A stretch of 7,637 nt of DNA from contig JACDDF010000087.1 of NCBI GenBank assembly GCA_013817135.1, positions 1-7,637 on the forward strand, given 5' to 3'. The stretch is from Nitrospirales bacterium. GTDB taxonomy: Bacteria; Nitrospirota; Nitrospiria; Nitrospirales; UBA8639. Position 1 is the first letter of the stretch; each line of letters starts with the position of its first letter. Shown here piece by piece: positions 1 to 6,490 of the stretch. The translations under genes were made by a program, and so were the position numbers. A model generated the notes under the pieces. It was given only the letters and a program-made list of their open reading frames with translations. It ran no database searches and was not told the DNA's origin.

Positions 1-724
1 CCCCTACTTTGCCTACGCTACCCGCGAGATCGATCATCGGAAGATCAAAAATGGATTGAAGGGGGCCAAATCGCCCGTTCATCTCCAAAGGAAGCTGATA
101 GGGCATCACCATGCCCTTCAGGTGCAGACTCGCCGTCTGTCCCAATTGAACGGAATTCGTAACCAACTCCAGTTGCTCAAGGTGGAAGGAACGGGAAGGT
201 TCTGGGGAACGATCCTCATACTGTAGAGAGCCTCCAGTCATAGAGAACTGCTCCACCGCAAACACCCCGAATAAGGGCTTGAGGGCATTGGCCGGATTCG
301 CCGCGGCCGCCCCAGGGTGCTGAAGAGCGGGATCTTTTCCGATGGTGGCCATATTCAACAACCCATCAGGAGTGCGGATGACGTAGACAGTCGGATCCTG
401 AAGACGCACGTGTTCAACCTGAATGTGCCGGCGCAACAGTGGGAGCCACTGAATCTCAACCTCAGCCGAAGGAATCGTGACAAACGCCTTAGGACTGAAC
501 GCCGGGTCATCCCCTATTGTCAAATCCTGCACCCGAAAACCGAGTTTAGGAAAGAGCGTTAAGCGGACATCCTGAACATCCACCGGGCGCTGAAGGGCCT
601 GCTCCAGAACGGGGAGATACCGATCCCGGTACCGATTCAAATCCAACAACACAGGAAGGAAAAGGATGACCACAATCACCAGAACAATGATAAGACCAAG
701 ACCCACCATAAATTTCCTTTTCAC
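1..724 (-). CDS. AsmA family protein, N-terminal part (runs off the left edge)
   Basis: Reading the minus strand from a GTG at 724-722 gives 241 open codons to the window edge. The product begins VKRKF-MVGLGL, a short basic stretch followed by a very hydrophobic helix (about residues 6-27, rich in I, L and V), which is a signal-anchor. Next comes the segment that typifies AsmA-like proteins: LNRYRDRYLPVLEQAL, then RPVDVQDVRLTLFPKLG and a VQDLTIGDDPAF-type stretch. AsmA-family proteins are anchored in the inner membrane, reach into the periplasm, and are linked to outer-membrane assembly and lipid transport; that role is family knowledge. An AGGGAG ribosome site lies 9-10 nt before the chosen GTG. 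GTG at 730-728 and ATG at 709-707 are alternatives, but the first leaves almost no spacing and the second loses the basic residues. The C-terminal portion is outside the window. The gene is divergent from polA. Confidence 0.85.
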   Translation of the reverse strand, partial: MKRKFMVGLGLIIVLVIVVILFLPVLLDLNRYRDRYLPVLEQALQRPVDVQDVRLTLFPKLGFRVQDLTIGDDPAFSPKAFVTIPSAEVEIQWLPLLRRHIQVEHVRLQDPTVYVIRTPDGLLNMATIGKDPALQHPGAAAANPANALKPLFGVFAVEQFSMTGGSLQYEDRSPEPSRSFHLEQLELVTNSVQLGQTASLHLKGMVMPYQLPLEMNGRFGPLQSIFDLPMIDLAGSVGKVG

Positions 725-761
725 AAGCACAGACTCCCTTCCTAAATCCAGAGGATTGGAT

Positions 762-770
762 ATTTTACCA
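762..770 (-). promoter_or_regulatory. Possible extended -10 promoter for the AsmA-family gene
   Basis: On the minus strand the sequence reads TGGTAAAAT, which fits an extended -10 box (TGn followed by a TATAAT-like hexamer). It would start transcription about 30 nt before the GTG of the AsmA-family gene. A TTGTCA that could act as -35 lies at 793-788, but the spacing is 20 nt, which is too long, so only the extended -10 supports the call. No convincing promoter for polA was found in the same 149-bp divergent gap: the TTGACA at 787-792 has no -10 box at a normal distance on the plus strand. Confidence 0.3.
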
Positions 771-856
771 GGTCTCATCCCCTCGATTGACAAATCATCC
801 TGAGATATCGACACCTCAAGGGCTATCAGGTATCTTCAATGGGCCAATAATCACAC

Positions 857-864
857 GAAGAGGA
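857..864 (+). promoter_or_regulatory. Ribosome binding site that decides the polA start
   Basis: GAAGAGGA ends 9 nt before the GTG at 874. It favours this GTG over the more upstream TTG at 787, which has no purine-rich site before it, and over the GTG at 883, for which the spacing would be 18 nt. Starting at 874 also removes 29 residues with no counterpart in the polymerase I family, and leaves a normal short N-terminus before the first catalytic strand. Confidence 0.6.
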
Positions 865-873
865 TATTTTCTC

Positions 874-3732
874 GTGAACACCGTGAGTGAACCACCTTCC
901 CCTCTCCCGATTCGTCATGTCGTGTTAGTCGATGCCTCAGGTTTTATTTTCAGAGCATTTCATGCCATCAAGATTTTGAACAGTCCGAATGGTACCCCCG
1001 TCAACGCCGTCTATGGATTCATCACCATGTTGATGAAACTATTGGACGATATGCAACCGGACCACATTGCCATCATCTTTGACTCCGCACGCAAAACCTT
1101 TCGAAACGATCTTGATCCCAACTATAAGGCCAACCGCAGCGATCCACCCGATGAATTGGTGCCCCAATTTGCTCTCGTCCGTGAGGCGACCCGGGCCTTT
1201 AATTTTGATTGCATTGAGTTGAACGGGTTCGAAGCTGACGATTTGATCGCCACGTACACCAAAGAAGCGCTGGCAGCCGGCGCGGAGGTGACCATTGTCT
1301 CGTCGGACAAAGACCTCATGCAGTTAGTCTCAGACCAGGTCAATATGTTCGACTCCATCAAAAACCGCCGAATCGGGCCCGCGCAGGTTCTTGAAAAATT
1401 CGGGGTGCCGCCCGAGAAAGTTGTCGACGTGCAGTCATTGGCAGGAGATTCGACGGACAATGTGCCGGGGGTCCCGGGTATCGGCATAAAAACTGCTGCA
1501 CAACTTATTCAGGAATATGGTGATCTGGATACCCTCCTGGCGCGCGCCTCAGAAATCAAACAGAACAAACGGAGGGAAAGTCTCATTGAGCATGCCGATA
1601 AGGCCCGCCTTTCGCGTGAACTGGTTCAACTTCGTTTCGATGTGCCGCTCTCTATCCCCTTGGGACAATTAGAGCGACGCCAGCCCAATATGGATTTATT
1701 AGCTGCCTTCCTCAATGAACAAGGCTTCAAATCGATTCTGGCACGCATACAAAGCCGCGTGAAGGGCGAGCAGGCCCCCAGTGTCACTCCTTCTGCCACA
1801 CCGACCATCGAGGCACCAGCAACTAAAGATCCCGAAACACGGCCGCTGCCTATCAAAGCCCGGTACGAGTTAATTCAAACCGTGTCGGCCCTTCAAGGCT
1901 GGGTGGAGGAAGCGACTCGTCGCGGGATTGTGGCCGTCGACTGTGAAACCACCTCTCTCGATCAAACCAGAGCTGAGTTGGTTGGATTCTCATTGAGCCT
2001 GGAACCCGGCCAGGCGTGTTATGTGCCGGTCGGTCATGTGGCCCCGGGATCCACGTCTTACCAGGATTTGCTCTCACACGATACGTCTGCTGCCTTGCCG
2101 GAAAAACCGGAACAAATTCCACTCCAACATGCGCTCGACACCCTGGGACCAATGCTGACAGACCCCGCTGTGCTCAAGATCGGGCACAATATCAAATACG
2201 ACATGGTGGTGTTTCGCCGGTATGGCCTCAACGTGTCTCCCGTGGACGATACCATGCTGCTCTCATACGTCTTAGAAGGAGGCATGCATGGCCATGGCAT
2301 GGACGAACTGGCCGAACACTTTTTGGGCCATACGACGATCAAATTTAAAGACGTCACGGGTACCGGAAAGTCTCAAATCACCTTTGATCAGGTTCCCTTA
2401 GAAAAAGCGTTGGAATACGCCGCGGAAGATGCAGAAGTGACCCTGCGGCTGCATCAGGTCCTCAAACCCCGTCTCATCAGTGAACACATGACCACCGTCT
2501 ACGAAACGCTCGAGCGTCACTTAATTCCCGTGCTGGCGACCATGGAGCAAACAGGCATCAAAGTCGATGTCTCCCAACTGAAGCAGGTCAGTCAGGAGTT
2601 TTCTCTCCGTCTTCGTGATCTGGAACAAGAGATCCATCGCCTGGCCGGGAAAACCTTTAATGTCGGTTCCCCTAAACAACTCGGCGAAGTCATGTTTGAC
2701 GACCTCGCCTTGGGAGGAGGGCAAAAAAGCAAAACCGGCAGCTATGGCACCGGGGTCGATGTCCTCGAATCCTTAGCGGCTCAAGGCCATGCACTCCCGT
2801 CACGTGTGTTGGAATGGCGGCATTTGGAAAAACTCCGCAGCACGTATGCCGATGCGCTCATCCGTCAAATCAATCCCGACACGAACCGGGTGCATACCTC
2901 CTATGCCATGGCGTCCGCCGCGACGGGAAGACTCTCATCCACAGACCCGAATCTCCAGAACATTCCTATCCGGACCGAAGAGGGTCGAAGAATCCGGCGC
3001 GCCTTTGTCGCGGAGCCTGGTTGGACATTGCTTTCCCTCGATTATTCCCAGATTGAACTTCGCCTGCTTGCCCACGTCGCAGATATTCCTGTACTTAAAA
3101 AGGCTTTTTGGGAAGGCCAGGATATTCATGCGCTTACCGCCAGCCAGGTCTTCGGCTTACCCTTAGAACAGATGGATGCGGGAATTCGACGAAAAGCCAA
3201 AGCGATTAACTTTGGCATCATTTATGGGATCAGCGCTTTCGGATTAGCACGCCAGTTGAGCGTGGAACCGGGCGAGGCCGCTGCCTATATCAAAACCTAT
3301 TTCGAACAGTATCCCGGCATCCAGGATTATATGGAACGCACCAAACAGTTTTGTCGGCAACACGGGTATGTCCAGACCCTCTTTGGGCGTCGGTGCCACG
3401 TCCCGGGTATTCATGATAAAAATCCCGCCCGACGAAATTTTTCTGAGCGAGCCGCCATCAATGCGCCACTGCAAGGCACAGCCGCCGATATTTTAAAGCG
3501 CGCCATGATCCGCGTGCCCCCCGCATTGGCAGAGCATGGCTTAACGCCTCGGGCGAAAATGCTGTTGACCGTCCACGATGAATTGTTATTCGAGGTAGAA
3601 GAAGCGGCTGTCGCCCAAACCACCGCCGTCATCAAACAGGTCATGGAAGCCGCGACACTGCCTGCCCTACAATTGTCGATCCCGCTTACGGTCGAAGCCG
3701 GACATGGCCCATCCTGGGACGAAGCACATTAA
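874..3732 (+). CDS. polA: DNA polymerase I
   Basis: The product is a 952-residue DNA polymerase I, which removes RNA primers, fills Okazaki and repair gaps, and proofreads. Three domains follow in order. The 5'-nuclease (about 1-290) has acidic metal ligands D20, E120, D122, D123, D145, D147, D192 and D195, and a GVPGIGIKTA helix-hairpin-helix. A Pro/Thr-rich linker follows (about 295-325). The 3'-5' exonuclease domain is complete: D356 and E358 (DCET), D443 (NIKYD), Y515 and D519 (YAAED). The polymerase domain has TGRLSS, motif A with D723 (LDYSQIELR), the O-helix RRKAKAINFGIIYG with R772, K776, F780 and Y784, and motif C with H901, D902 and E903 (VHDE). Proofreading therefore looks active, unlike in Taq-type enzymes that lost these residues. 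The length is close to the E. coli protein (928). F780 matches E. coli F762, the position governing dideoxynucleotide discrimination. GTG was chosen from its ribosome site; a longer TTG start at 787 cannot be excluded. Confidence 0.97.
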   Translation: MNTVSEPPSPLPIRHVVLVDASGFIFRAFHAIKILNSPNGTPVNAVYGFITMLMKLLDDMQPDHIAIIFDSARKTFRNDLDPNYKANRSDPPDELVPQFALVREATRAFNFDCIELNGFEADDLIATYTKEALAAGAEVTIVSSDKDLMQLVSDQVNMFDSIKNRRIGPAQVLEKFGVPPEKVVDVQSLAGDSTDNVPGVPGIGIKTAAQLIQEYGDLDTLLARASEIKQNKRRESLIEHADKARLSRELVQLRFDVPLSIPLGQLERRQPNMDLLAAFLNEQGFKSILARIQSRVKGEQAPSVTPSATPTIEAPATKDPETRPLPIKARYELIQTVSALQGWVEEATRRGIVAVDCETTSLDQTRAELVGFSLSLEPGQACYVPVGHVAPGSTSYQDLLSHDTSAALPEKPEQIPLQHALDTLGPMLTDPAVLKIGHNIKYDMVVFRRYGLNVSPVDDTMLLSYVLEGGMHGHGMDELAEHFLGHTTIKFKDVTGTGKSQITFDQVPLEKALEYAAEDAEVTLRLHQVLKPRLISEHMTTVYETLERHLIPVLATMEQTGIKVDVSQLKQVSQEFSLRLRDLEQEIHRLAGKTFNVGSPKQLGEVMFDDLALGGGQKSKTGSYGTGVDVLESLAAQGHALPSRVLEWRHLEKLRSTYADALIRQINPDTNRVHTSYAMASAATGRLSSTDPNLQNIPIRTEEGRRIRRAFVAEPGWTLLSLDYSQIELRLLAHVADIPVLKKAFWEGQDIHALTASQVFGLPLEQMDAGIRRKAKAINFGIIYGISAFGLARQLSVEPGEAAAYIKTYFEQYPGIQDYMERTKQFCRQHGYVQTLFGRRCHVPGIHDKNPARRNFSERAAINAPLQGTAADILKRAMIRVPPALAEHGLTPRAKMLLTVHDELLFEVEEAAVAQTTAVIKQVMEAATLPALQLSIPLTVEAGHGPSWDEAH

Positions 3733-3796
3733 AGGCGAAGGGAACCGGGAAACGTAAGGAGTAAGGCGAACAGAGTATTTTCCCCCTCACCCCTCA

Positions 3797-3884
3797 GTCA
3801 TCCCCGACATTTTTCATCGGGGATCCATCTGACTGGTCCCGCCAAAAGAGAAGATGGATCCCCGCTAAATACCGCGAGGATGAC
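3797..3884. repeat. Palindromic intergenic repeat element, copy 1 (two nested hairpins, 88 bp)
   Basis: The element begins GTCATCC and ends GGATGAC, so its ends are inverted repeats. It holds a left hairpin ATCCCCGA (3800-3807) / TCGGGGAT (3817-3824) and a right hairpin ATCCCCGC (3858-3865) / GCGAGGAT (3874-3881, one mismatch). In addition, 13 bp at 3818-3830 and 3852-3864 are perfect inverted copies of each other around a 21-nt centre, so the whole unit can fold as one long cruciform. The same design recurs at 4783-4864, and as a single hairpin at 4742-4771. This is the layout of REP/BIME-type or small MITE-like repeats. Lying just after polA, it may also protect or end the polA transcript, but no T-run follows the stems. 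Confidence 0.85.
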
Positions 3885-3926
3885 AACAAGAGGAGATTCA
3901 TTTCATTTTTCACCTCTCCCCCCGGG

Positions 3927-3955
3927 TTCACTTTTCAGGAATTGCGGTATATACT
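3927..3955 (+). promoter_or_regulatory. Probable sigma-70 promoter of the toxin-antitoxin operon
   Basis: TTCACT (3927-3932) and TATACT (3950-3955) are separated by exactly 17 nt. The -10 box matches the consensus at 5 of 6 positions and the -35 box at 4 of 6. Transcription would begin near 3962, about 24 nt before the antitoxin ATG, leaving room for the AAAGGAG ribosome site at 3971-3977. The -10 box overlaps a short palindrome, as expected for an autoregulated toxin-antitoxin promoter. Confidence 0.55.
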
Positions 3956-3967
3956 TTTGGTGATACC
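3946..3967. promoter_or_regulatory. Candidate operator for antitoxin autoregulation
   Basis: GTATATAC (3947-3954) is a perfect 8-bp palindrome that covers most of the -10 box. A wider inverted repeat GGTAT (3946-3950) / ATACC (3963-3967) spans the -10 box and the predicted start of transcription. Ribbon-helix-helix antitoxins usually bind short palindromes at their own promoter as dimers of dimers, so binding here would block RNA polymerase. The position and symmetry are seen directly; the regulatory role is inferred. Confidence 0.4.
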
Positions 3968-3985
3968 CAAAAAGGAGAAAGAGAG

Positions 3986-4228
3986 ATGAGTAAAGTATTA
4001 TCCCTGAAACTCGACGAACATGCCTACCAAGAAACTGAAGCCATTCGAAAACGTTTGAACATGCCTCGAAACCTGTATATCGGAAAAGCTCTGGCTCACT
4101 TCAACGCCCTCTACGCGAGAAAAGCGTTGGCCCAGGACTATCAAAAAGCCTCCCAGCATGTATCCGCCGCACATCTCGCCTATTTAAAAGAAACCGAACT
4201 GCTAGAGGATCTGCCGGGCGATCTATGA
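3986..4228 (+). CDS. Ribbon-helix-helix-like antitoxin of a MazF-type toxin-antitoxin pair
   Basis: This is an 80-residue protein. Residues 3-8 (KVLSLK) look like the DNA-binding beta strand, about 10-24 like helix A, NMPRN like the turn, and 28-40 (LYIGKALAHFN) like helix B of a ribbon-helix-helix fold. The remaining 40 residues are helical and acidic towards the end (KETELLEDLPGDL), the part that usually wraps around and blocks the toxin. Start and translation signals are clear: AAAGGAG lies 8 nt before the ATG. Its stop overlaps the toxin start in an ATGA, which indicates translational coupling and antitoxin-first order. The family is assigned from fold pattern, size and partner, not from strong sequence recognition. 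The gene is intact although its toxin partner is not. Confidence 0.75.
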   Translation: MSKVLSLKLDEHAYQETEAIRKRLNMPRNLYIGKALAHFNALYARKALAQDYQKASQHVSAAHLAYLKETELLEDLPGDL

Positions 4229-4601
4229 CCCCCCAGTACGGCCATGTGTATTTGGCGGACCTAAATCCACGATTTGGAACCGAACCGGGAAAGGTTCGAC
4301 TGGTTGTTGTCATTCAAACTGATGTCTTGAATCCCTATCACCTTTCCACCCTCATTTGTCCATTAACGACTCAAGTGGTTGAGATGTCCAAACTCCCCTT
4401 CGAGTATCAATTCCCCAGGGGGTCTCAGGGCTGACCGCCATCTCTGACATTTTAGTGGATCAAATCAAGGCCATTGATAATCAACGCTTTGGTAAAGAAC
4501 TCGGTGCGTTACCTGATCCCTACCTTGCAGAGCTTCGGAAAAAAATAGTGCAAATCTTGGACTTTGTCGAAGAAAGTCTCTCTTTGGCATCGCCCACCTG
4601 A
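4225..4601 (+). pseudogene. MazF/PemK-family mRNA-cleaving toxin, frameshifted
   Basis: The first frame gives 69 residues, beginning MTPQYGHVYLADLNPRFG and followed by EPGKVRLVVVIQTDVLN and LICPLTT, the conserved start of MazF/PemK ribosome-independent RNases. R25 and T48/T49 correspond to the usual catalytic Arg and Thr. It then ends at TGA 4432-4434. From about 4419 another frame continues the family without a gap: GVSGLTAISDILVDQIKAID, then NQRFGKELGALP and a C-terminal helix, stopping at 4599-4601. Adding one G to the GGGGG run at 4418-4422 joins both parts into a 125-residue protein of normal MazF length. The break is therefore a one-base loss in a homopolymer, a sequencing error, or a programmed -1 slip. 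As read, the toxin lacks its C-terminal half and is probably inactive. The usual RP after K is RL here. Confidence 0.85.
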
Positions 4602-4741
4602 GTCATGTCCCTATCGGATTTAGGAGATGGATTAAATTGGAAAAATCTGAACTTCATTTGTCAGGCAGTGTCGCATTAATGATGAATGCCTTGCGGGTTG
4701 AAATCGGAAGGCCTTCCGGCAAACCGTGATCTCTCTATCTT

Positions 4742-4771
4742 CGTCATTCCCGACAGTGTTTATCGGGAATC
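4742..4771. repeat. Palindromic intergenic repeat, copy 2 (single hairpin)
   Basis: This single unit of the same repeat family starts CGTCATTCCCGA. Its stem ATTCCCGA (4746-4753) / TCGGGAAT (4763-4770) is a perfect 8 bp with a 9-nt loop. Relative to copy 1, the third stem position has changed from C-G to T-A on both arms, so pairing is kept. It lies 11 bp before copy 3 and has the same orientation as that copy's left half. Confidence 0.8.
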
Positions 4772-4782
4772 TATTCTCCCTC

Positions 4783-4864
4783 CGTCATGCCCGACAGCTT
4801 GTATCGGGCATCCATTTGGTCTTCACTTCGGATGGATCCCCGCTACCAACCTGCGGGGATGACG
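4783..4864. repeat. Palindromic intergenic repeat element, copy 3 (two hairpins, 82 bp)
   Basis: The element begins CGTCAT and ends ATGACG. The left hairpin is ATGCCCGA (4787-4794) / TCGGGCAT (4804-4811) and the right hairpin is ATCCCCGC (4836-4843) / GCGGGGAT (4853-4860), both perfect 8-bp stems. ATCCAT (4810-4815) and ATGGAT (4832-4837) add an inner inverted repeat, giving the same nested design as the element at 3797-3884. The left stem carries G-C at the position where copy 1 has C-G and copy 2 has T-A. No target-site duplication is visible at its edges. Confidence 0.85.
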
Positions 4865-4987
4865 ACTGGTATGCTTTCGGCTTAGAACACTTGCTCAATT
4901 TTTTCTGACACTGTTCGTCAACTGATATCTAAATTTTAACTATTAAATCTGTTACCCTCTGGAACGCTACGCTGACGAAGGAGTCGT

Positions 4988-5275
4988 ATGGAAATACCAT
5001 CATATAAAGAACTGTTGAAACTTATGTGGTTTCTGGTGTGGCGACACGTGGTGATTCTGATGTTTGTGAGTATGACGATCGGATGGGCGGTTCCTGTGAT
5101 CTTCAATAGCACGGTCTCTGAAGACTCTCAGTATATTTTAGAAATCTGCATTTATGGCGTGTTATTCTTTGGCATCACCCCATTTATTTTGAAGACCCTG
5201 TTTCAAAAACAATTTCAAGGCTTTCAAATAATTTTCCAACGCGAATCCGACTCACCACCACTCTCCCGGTCATAA
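4988..5275 (+). CDS. Small two-helix membrane protein, function unknown
   Basis: I do not recognise this 95-residue protein. It has two clear hydrophobic segments, about residues 20-39 (HVVILMFVSMTIGWAVPVIF) and 50-68 (ILEICIYGVLFFGITPFIL). They are joined by a short acidic loop (STVSEDSQ), and basic residues lie outside both (K7, K11, R19; K69, K74). By the positive-inside rule, both ends should face the cytoplasm. The C-terminus (FQRESDSPPLSRS) is polar. AAGGAG ends 4 nt before the ATG, so translation initiation looks real although the spacing is slightly short. The stop lies only 29 nt before the exonuclease III start, in the same direction, so the two are probably co-transcribed, but nothing in the protein suggests a repair role. 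Confidence 0.65.
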   Translation: MEIPSYKELLKLMWFLVWRHVVILMFVSMTIGWAVPVIFNSTVSEDSQYILEICIYGVLFFGITPFILKTLFQKQFQGFQIIFQRESDSPPLSRS

Positions 5276-5304
5276 TGTTCGTTCAATAGGGCTTTTAGAC
5301 TTTC

Positions 5305-6078
5305 ATGAAAATTGCCACATGGAATGTCAATTCCATAAAAATGCGAATCCCCCATTTAATGGAATGGGTCAAGCAAGCCGATCCGGACATTGTCTTATTG
5401 CAAGAACTCAAAACCAGTGAAGACCAATTCCCCAGAATGGCAGTTGAGGAGCTTGGCTATAATATGGCCATAGTCGGCCAACAAACCTACAACGGAGTCG
5501 CGATCCTCTCAAAAGCGCCGATCGAGGTCGAACACACCGCCCTGCCGGGTGGCCCTTCTGACGAACAAGCCCGGTACGTGGAAGCGGTAGTGGGGACCAT
5601 CCGAGTAGCCTCAATTTATTTACCCAATGGGAATCCACTGGGAACCGAAAAATTTCCCTATAAACTCGCCTGGCTGGATCGGCTCATCACGCATGCGCAA
5701 TCGCTCTTAGCCCTGGAAGAAACCGTGGTGCTAGGGGGAGACTTTAACGTGTGTCCCACCGACAACGATGTCTACGATCCCAAGGGATTTGCCGACGACG
5801 CCCTCTGCCGTCCAGAGTCCCGTGCCCGCTTTCGCGCCCTCTGTCATCTCGGGTTCACAGATGCCCTCCGCGCCTTGCACACCGAATTGGGTCTCTATAC
5901 CTATTGGGATTACCAGGCCGGACGATGGAACCGGGACGAAGGTCTCCGAATCGACCATCTCCTCCTCTCGCCCCAGGCGGCGGACAGATTGGTCGCATCA
6001 GATGTGGATCGCGGCCCACGCGGGATGGACAAACCTTCCGATCACACCCCCGTCTGGTGTGAATTGTCTTCCTCGTAA
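5305..6078 (+). CDS. xth: Exodeoxyribonuclease III (AP endonuclease, EEP family)
   Basis: This is a complete 257-residue enzyme of the endonuclease/exonuclease/phosphatase fold. It cuts DNA at abasic sites and removes 3'-blocking groups in base excision repair. The family signatures are all present in order: MKIATWNVNS with N7, LLQELK with E34 (metal ligand), YNGVAILS (62-69), IYLPNG with Y105 and N108, GGDFNVCP with D146 and N148, YTYWDYQ followed by a GLRIDHLL stretch, and the C-terminal SDHTPVW with D246 and H247. Its length fits the ExoIII/XthA branch (about 250-270). The ATG start is supported by the conserved KIATWN beginning, though no strong ribosome site precedes it, which suggests coupling to the membrane protein gene 29 nt upstream. 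No clear terminator hairpin with a T-run follows. The gap-filling partner of this pathway, polA, is 1.6 kb upstream but separated by the toxin-antitoxin locus and the repeats. Confidence 0.95.
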   Translation: MKIATWNVNSIKMRIPHLMEWVKQADPDIVLLQELKTSEDQFPRMAVEELGYNMAIVGQQTYNGVAILSKAPIEVEHTALPGGPSDEQARYVEAVVGTIRVASIYLPNGNPLGTEKFPYKLAWLDRLITHAQSLLALEETVVLGGDFNVCPTDNDVYDPKGFADDALCRPESRARFRALCHLGFTDALRALHTELGLYTYWDYQAGRWNRDEGLRIDHLLLSPQAADRLVASDVDRGPRGMDKPSDHTPVWCELSSS

Positions 6079-6490
6079 TCACAACACCAAAATGTTACAG
6101 AAATAAAAATGATCTGTCCGGCACTCGTCTAACCCTATGCGCCCAAGGTGACGATGTATCTGGTCAAGCAGACTGTGTGATTTGACGTTACAGGAAACGG
6201 CGGCGCACTTTGTGGTGGAGAGCTATGGGGTTAGGCCTGTGCGCAGATCCTGGCGCAACAGGCTAACGACCCACGCTTCAAGAAACACGTAGCCCAGGTA
6301 GAGGCCATTATTAGGCAACAAACGATTTGACCCCTATTCACCCTATTCCTTTTTGCTTTTTCTTTTTTGTAACTCGGGATCGCACAAATAGAAAAGAAAA
6401 TGTCAGCCACAATTGCTTTTGTCCCAGTAGCGCTTTTGTAAGTTTTATAATAGGAAAGTTCGGATTATTTAACTAAGGGTACGAACCTAA
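6079..6490. other. Long spacer with a possible gene relic and a T-rich tract
   Basis: This 412-bp gap between exonuclease III and the Uma2 gene has no intact gene. Its first part contains the possible relic at 6152-6330. After that, 6331-6370 is pyrimidine-rich with several T-runs. It contains CCCTATTCCTTTTT (6341-6354), which is repeated exactly at 7460-7473 inside the hairpin repeat near the right end, so it may be a degenerate half of that repeat. The perfect 10-bp palindrome CCTAATTAGG (6486-6495) covers the stop codon of the Uma2 gene. Confidence 0.5.
6152..6330 (+). pseudogene. Possible decayed coding remnant, identity unknown
   Basis: Two frames each carry a protein-like piece. One is open from 6152 and gives LTLQETAAHFVVESYGV around 6185-6235. 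After a shift near 6232-6245 the other frame gives CAQILAQQANDPRF followed by a KKHVAQVEAIIRQQTI end and a TGA at 6328-6330. Neither has a start codon with a ribosome site, and stops interrupt each frame. Amphipathic, helix-rich composition and a plausible C-terminal end argue for a gene tail that has been truncated and frameshifted; the nearby coupling-protein fragment makes a mobile-element origin possible. The family was not recognised, and chance cannot be excluded. Confidence 0.25.

Larger units (their letters stand above)
4602..4987. other. Intergenic region with two repeat copies and no convincing gene
   Basis: This 386-bp stretch lies between the broken toxin and the small membrane protein gene. 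Its middle is taken up by the palindromic repeats at 4742-4771 and 4783-4864. The only other coding candidate is a TTG-started reading frame of 30 codons (4637-4729) with AGGAG 10 nt upstream; its peptide (LEKSELHLSGSVALMMN...) resembles nothing I recognise and may be chance or the tail of a lost gene. An open frame from 4726 to 4908 runs straight through both repeats and is not credible. The last 120 bp are AT-rich and probably carry the promoter of the next gene, but no good -35/-10 pair is evident. Confidence 0.6.

Noticed and set aside
317..562. Plus-strand open frame of 81 codons opposite the AsmA-family gene
   Set aside because: The minus strand encodes a recognisable AsmA N-terminus here; the plus-strand product is low in hydrophobic core and has no recognisable feature.
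1122..3644. Several open frames of 64-125 codons overlapping polA on both strands
   Set aside because: polA is intact across the whole stretch and these frames show no family features or translation signals.
3797..3824. Rho-independent terminator of polA
   Set aside because: The stem is GC-rich, but the T-run lies in the loop and none follows the stem; the repeat-family explanation fits better.
3797..4864. CRISPR array
   Set aside because: The repeats are palindromic, differ in size, and lack regularly sized unique spacers between identical direct repeats.
4726..4908. Open frame of 60 codons (MISLSSSFPTVF...)
   Set aside because: It runs through the two palindromic repeats, has no ribosome site, and its composition follows from the repeats.
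5751..6106. Open frames on both strands inside exonuclease III (up to 112 codons)
   Set aside because: They lie in other frames of a gene with all catalytic motifs in place; the products are Pro/Arg/Ser-rich as expected of shadow frames.
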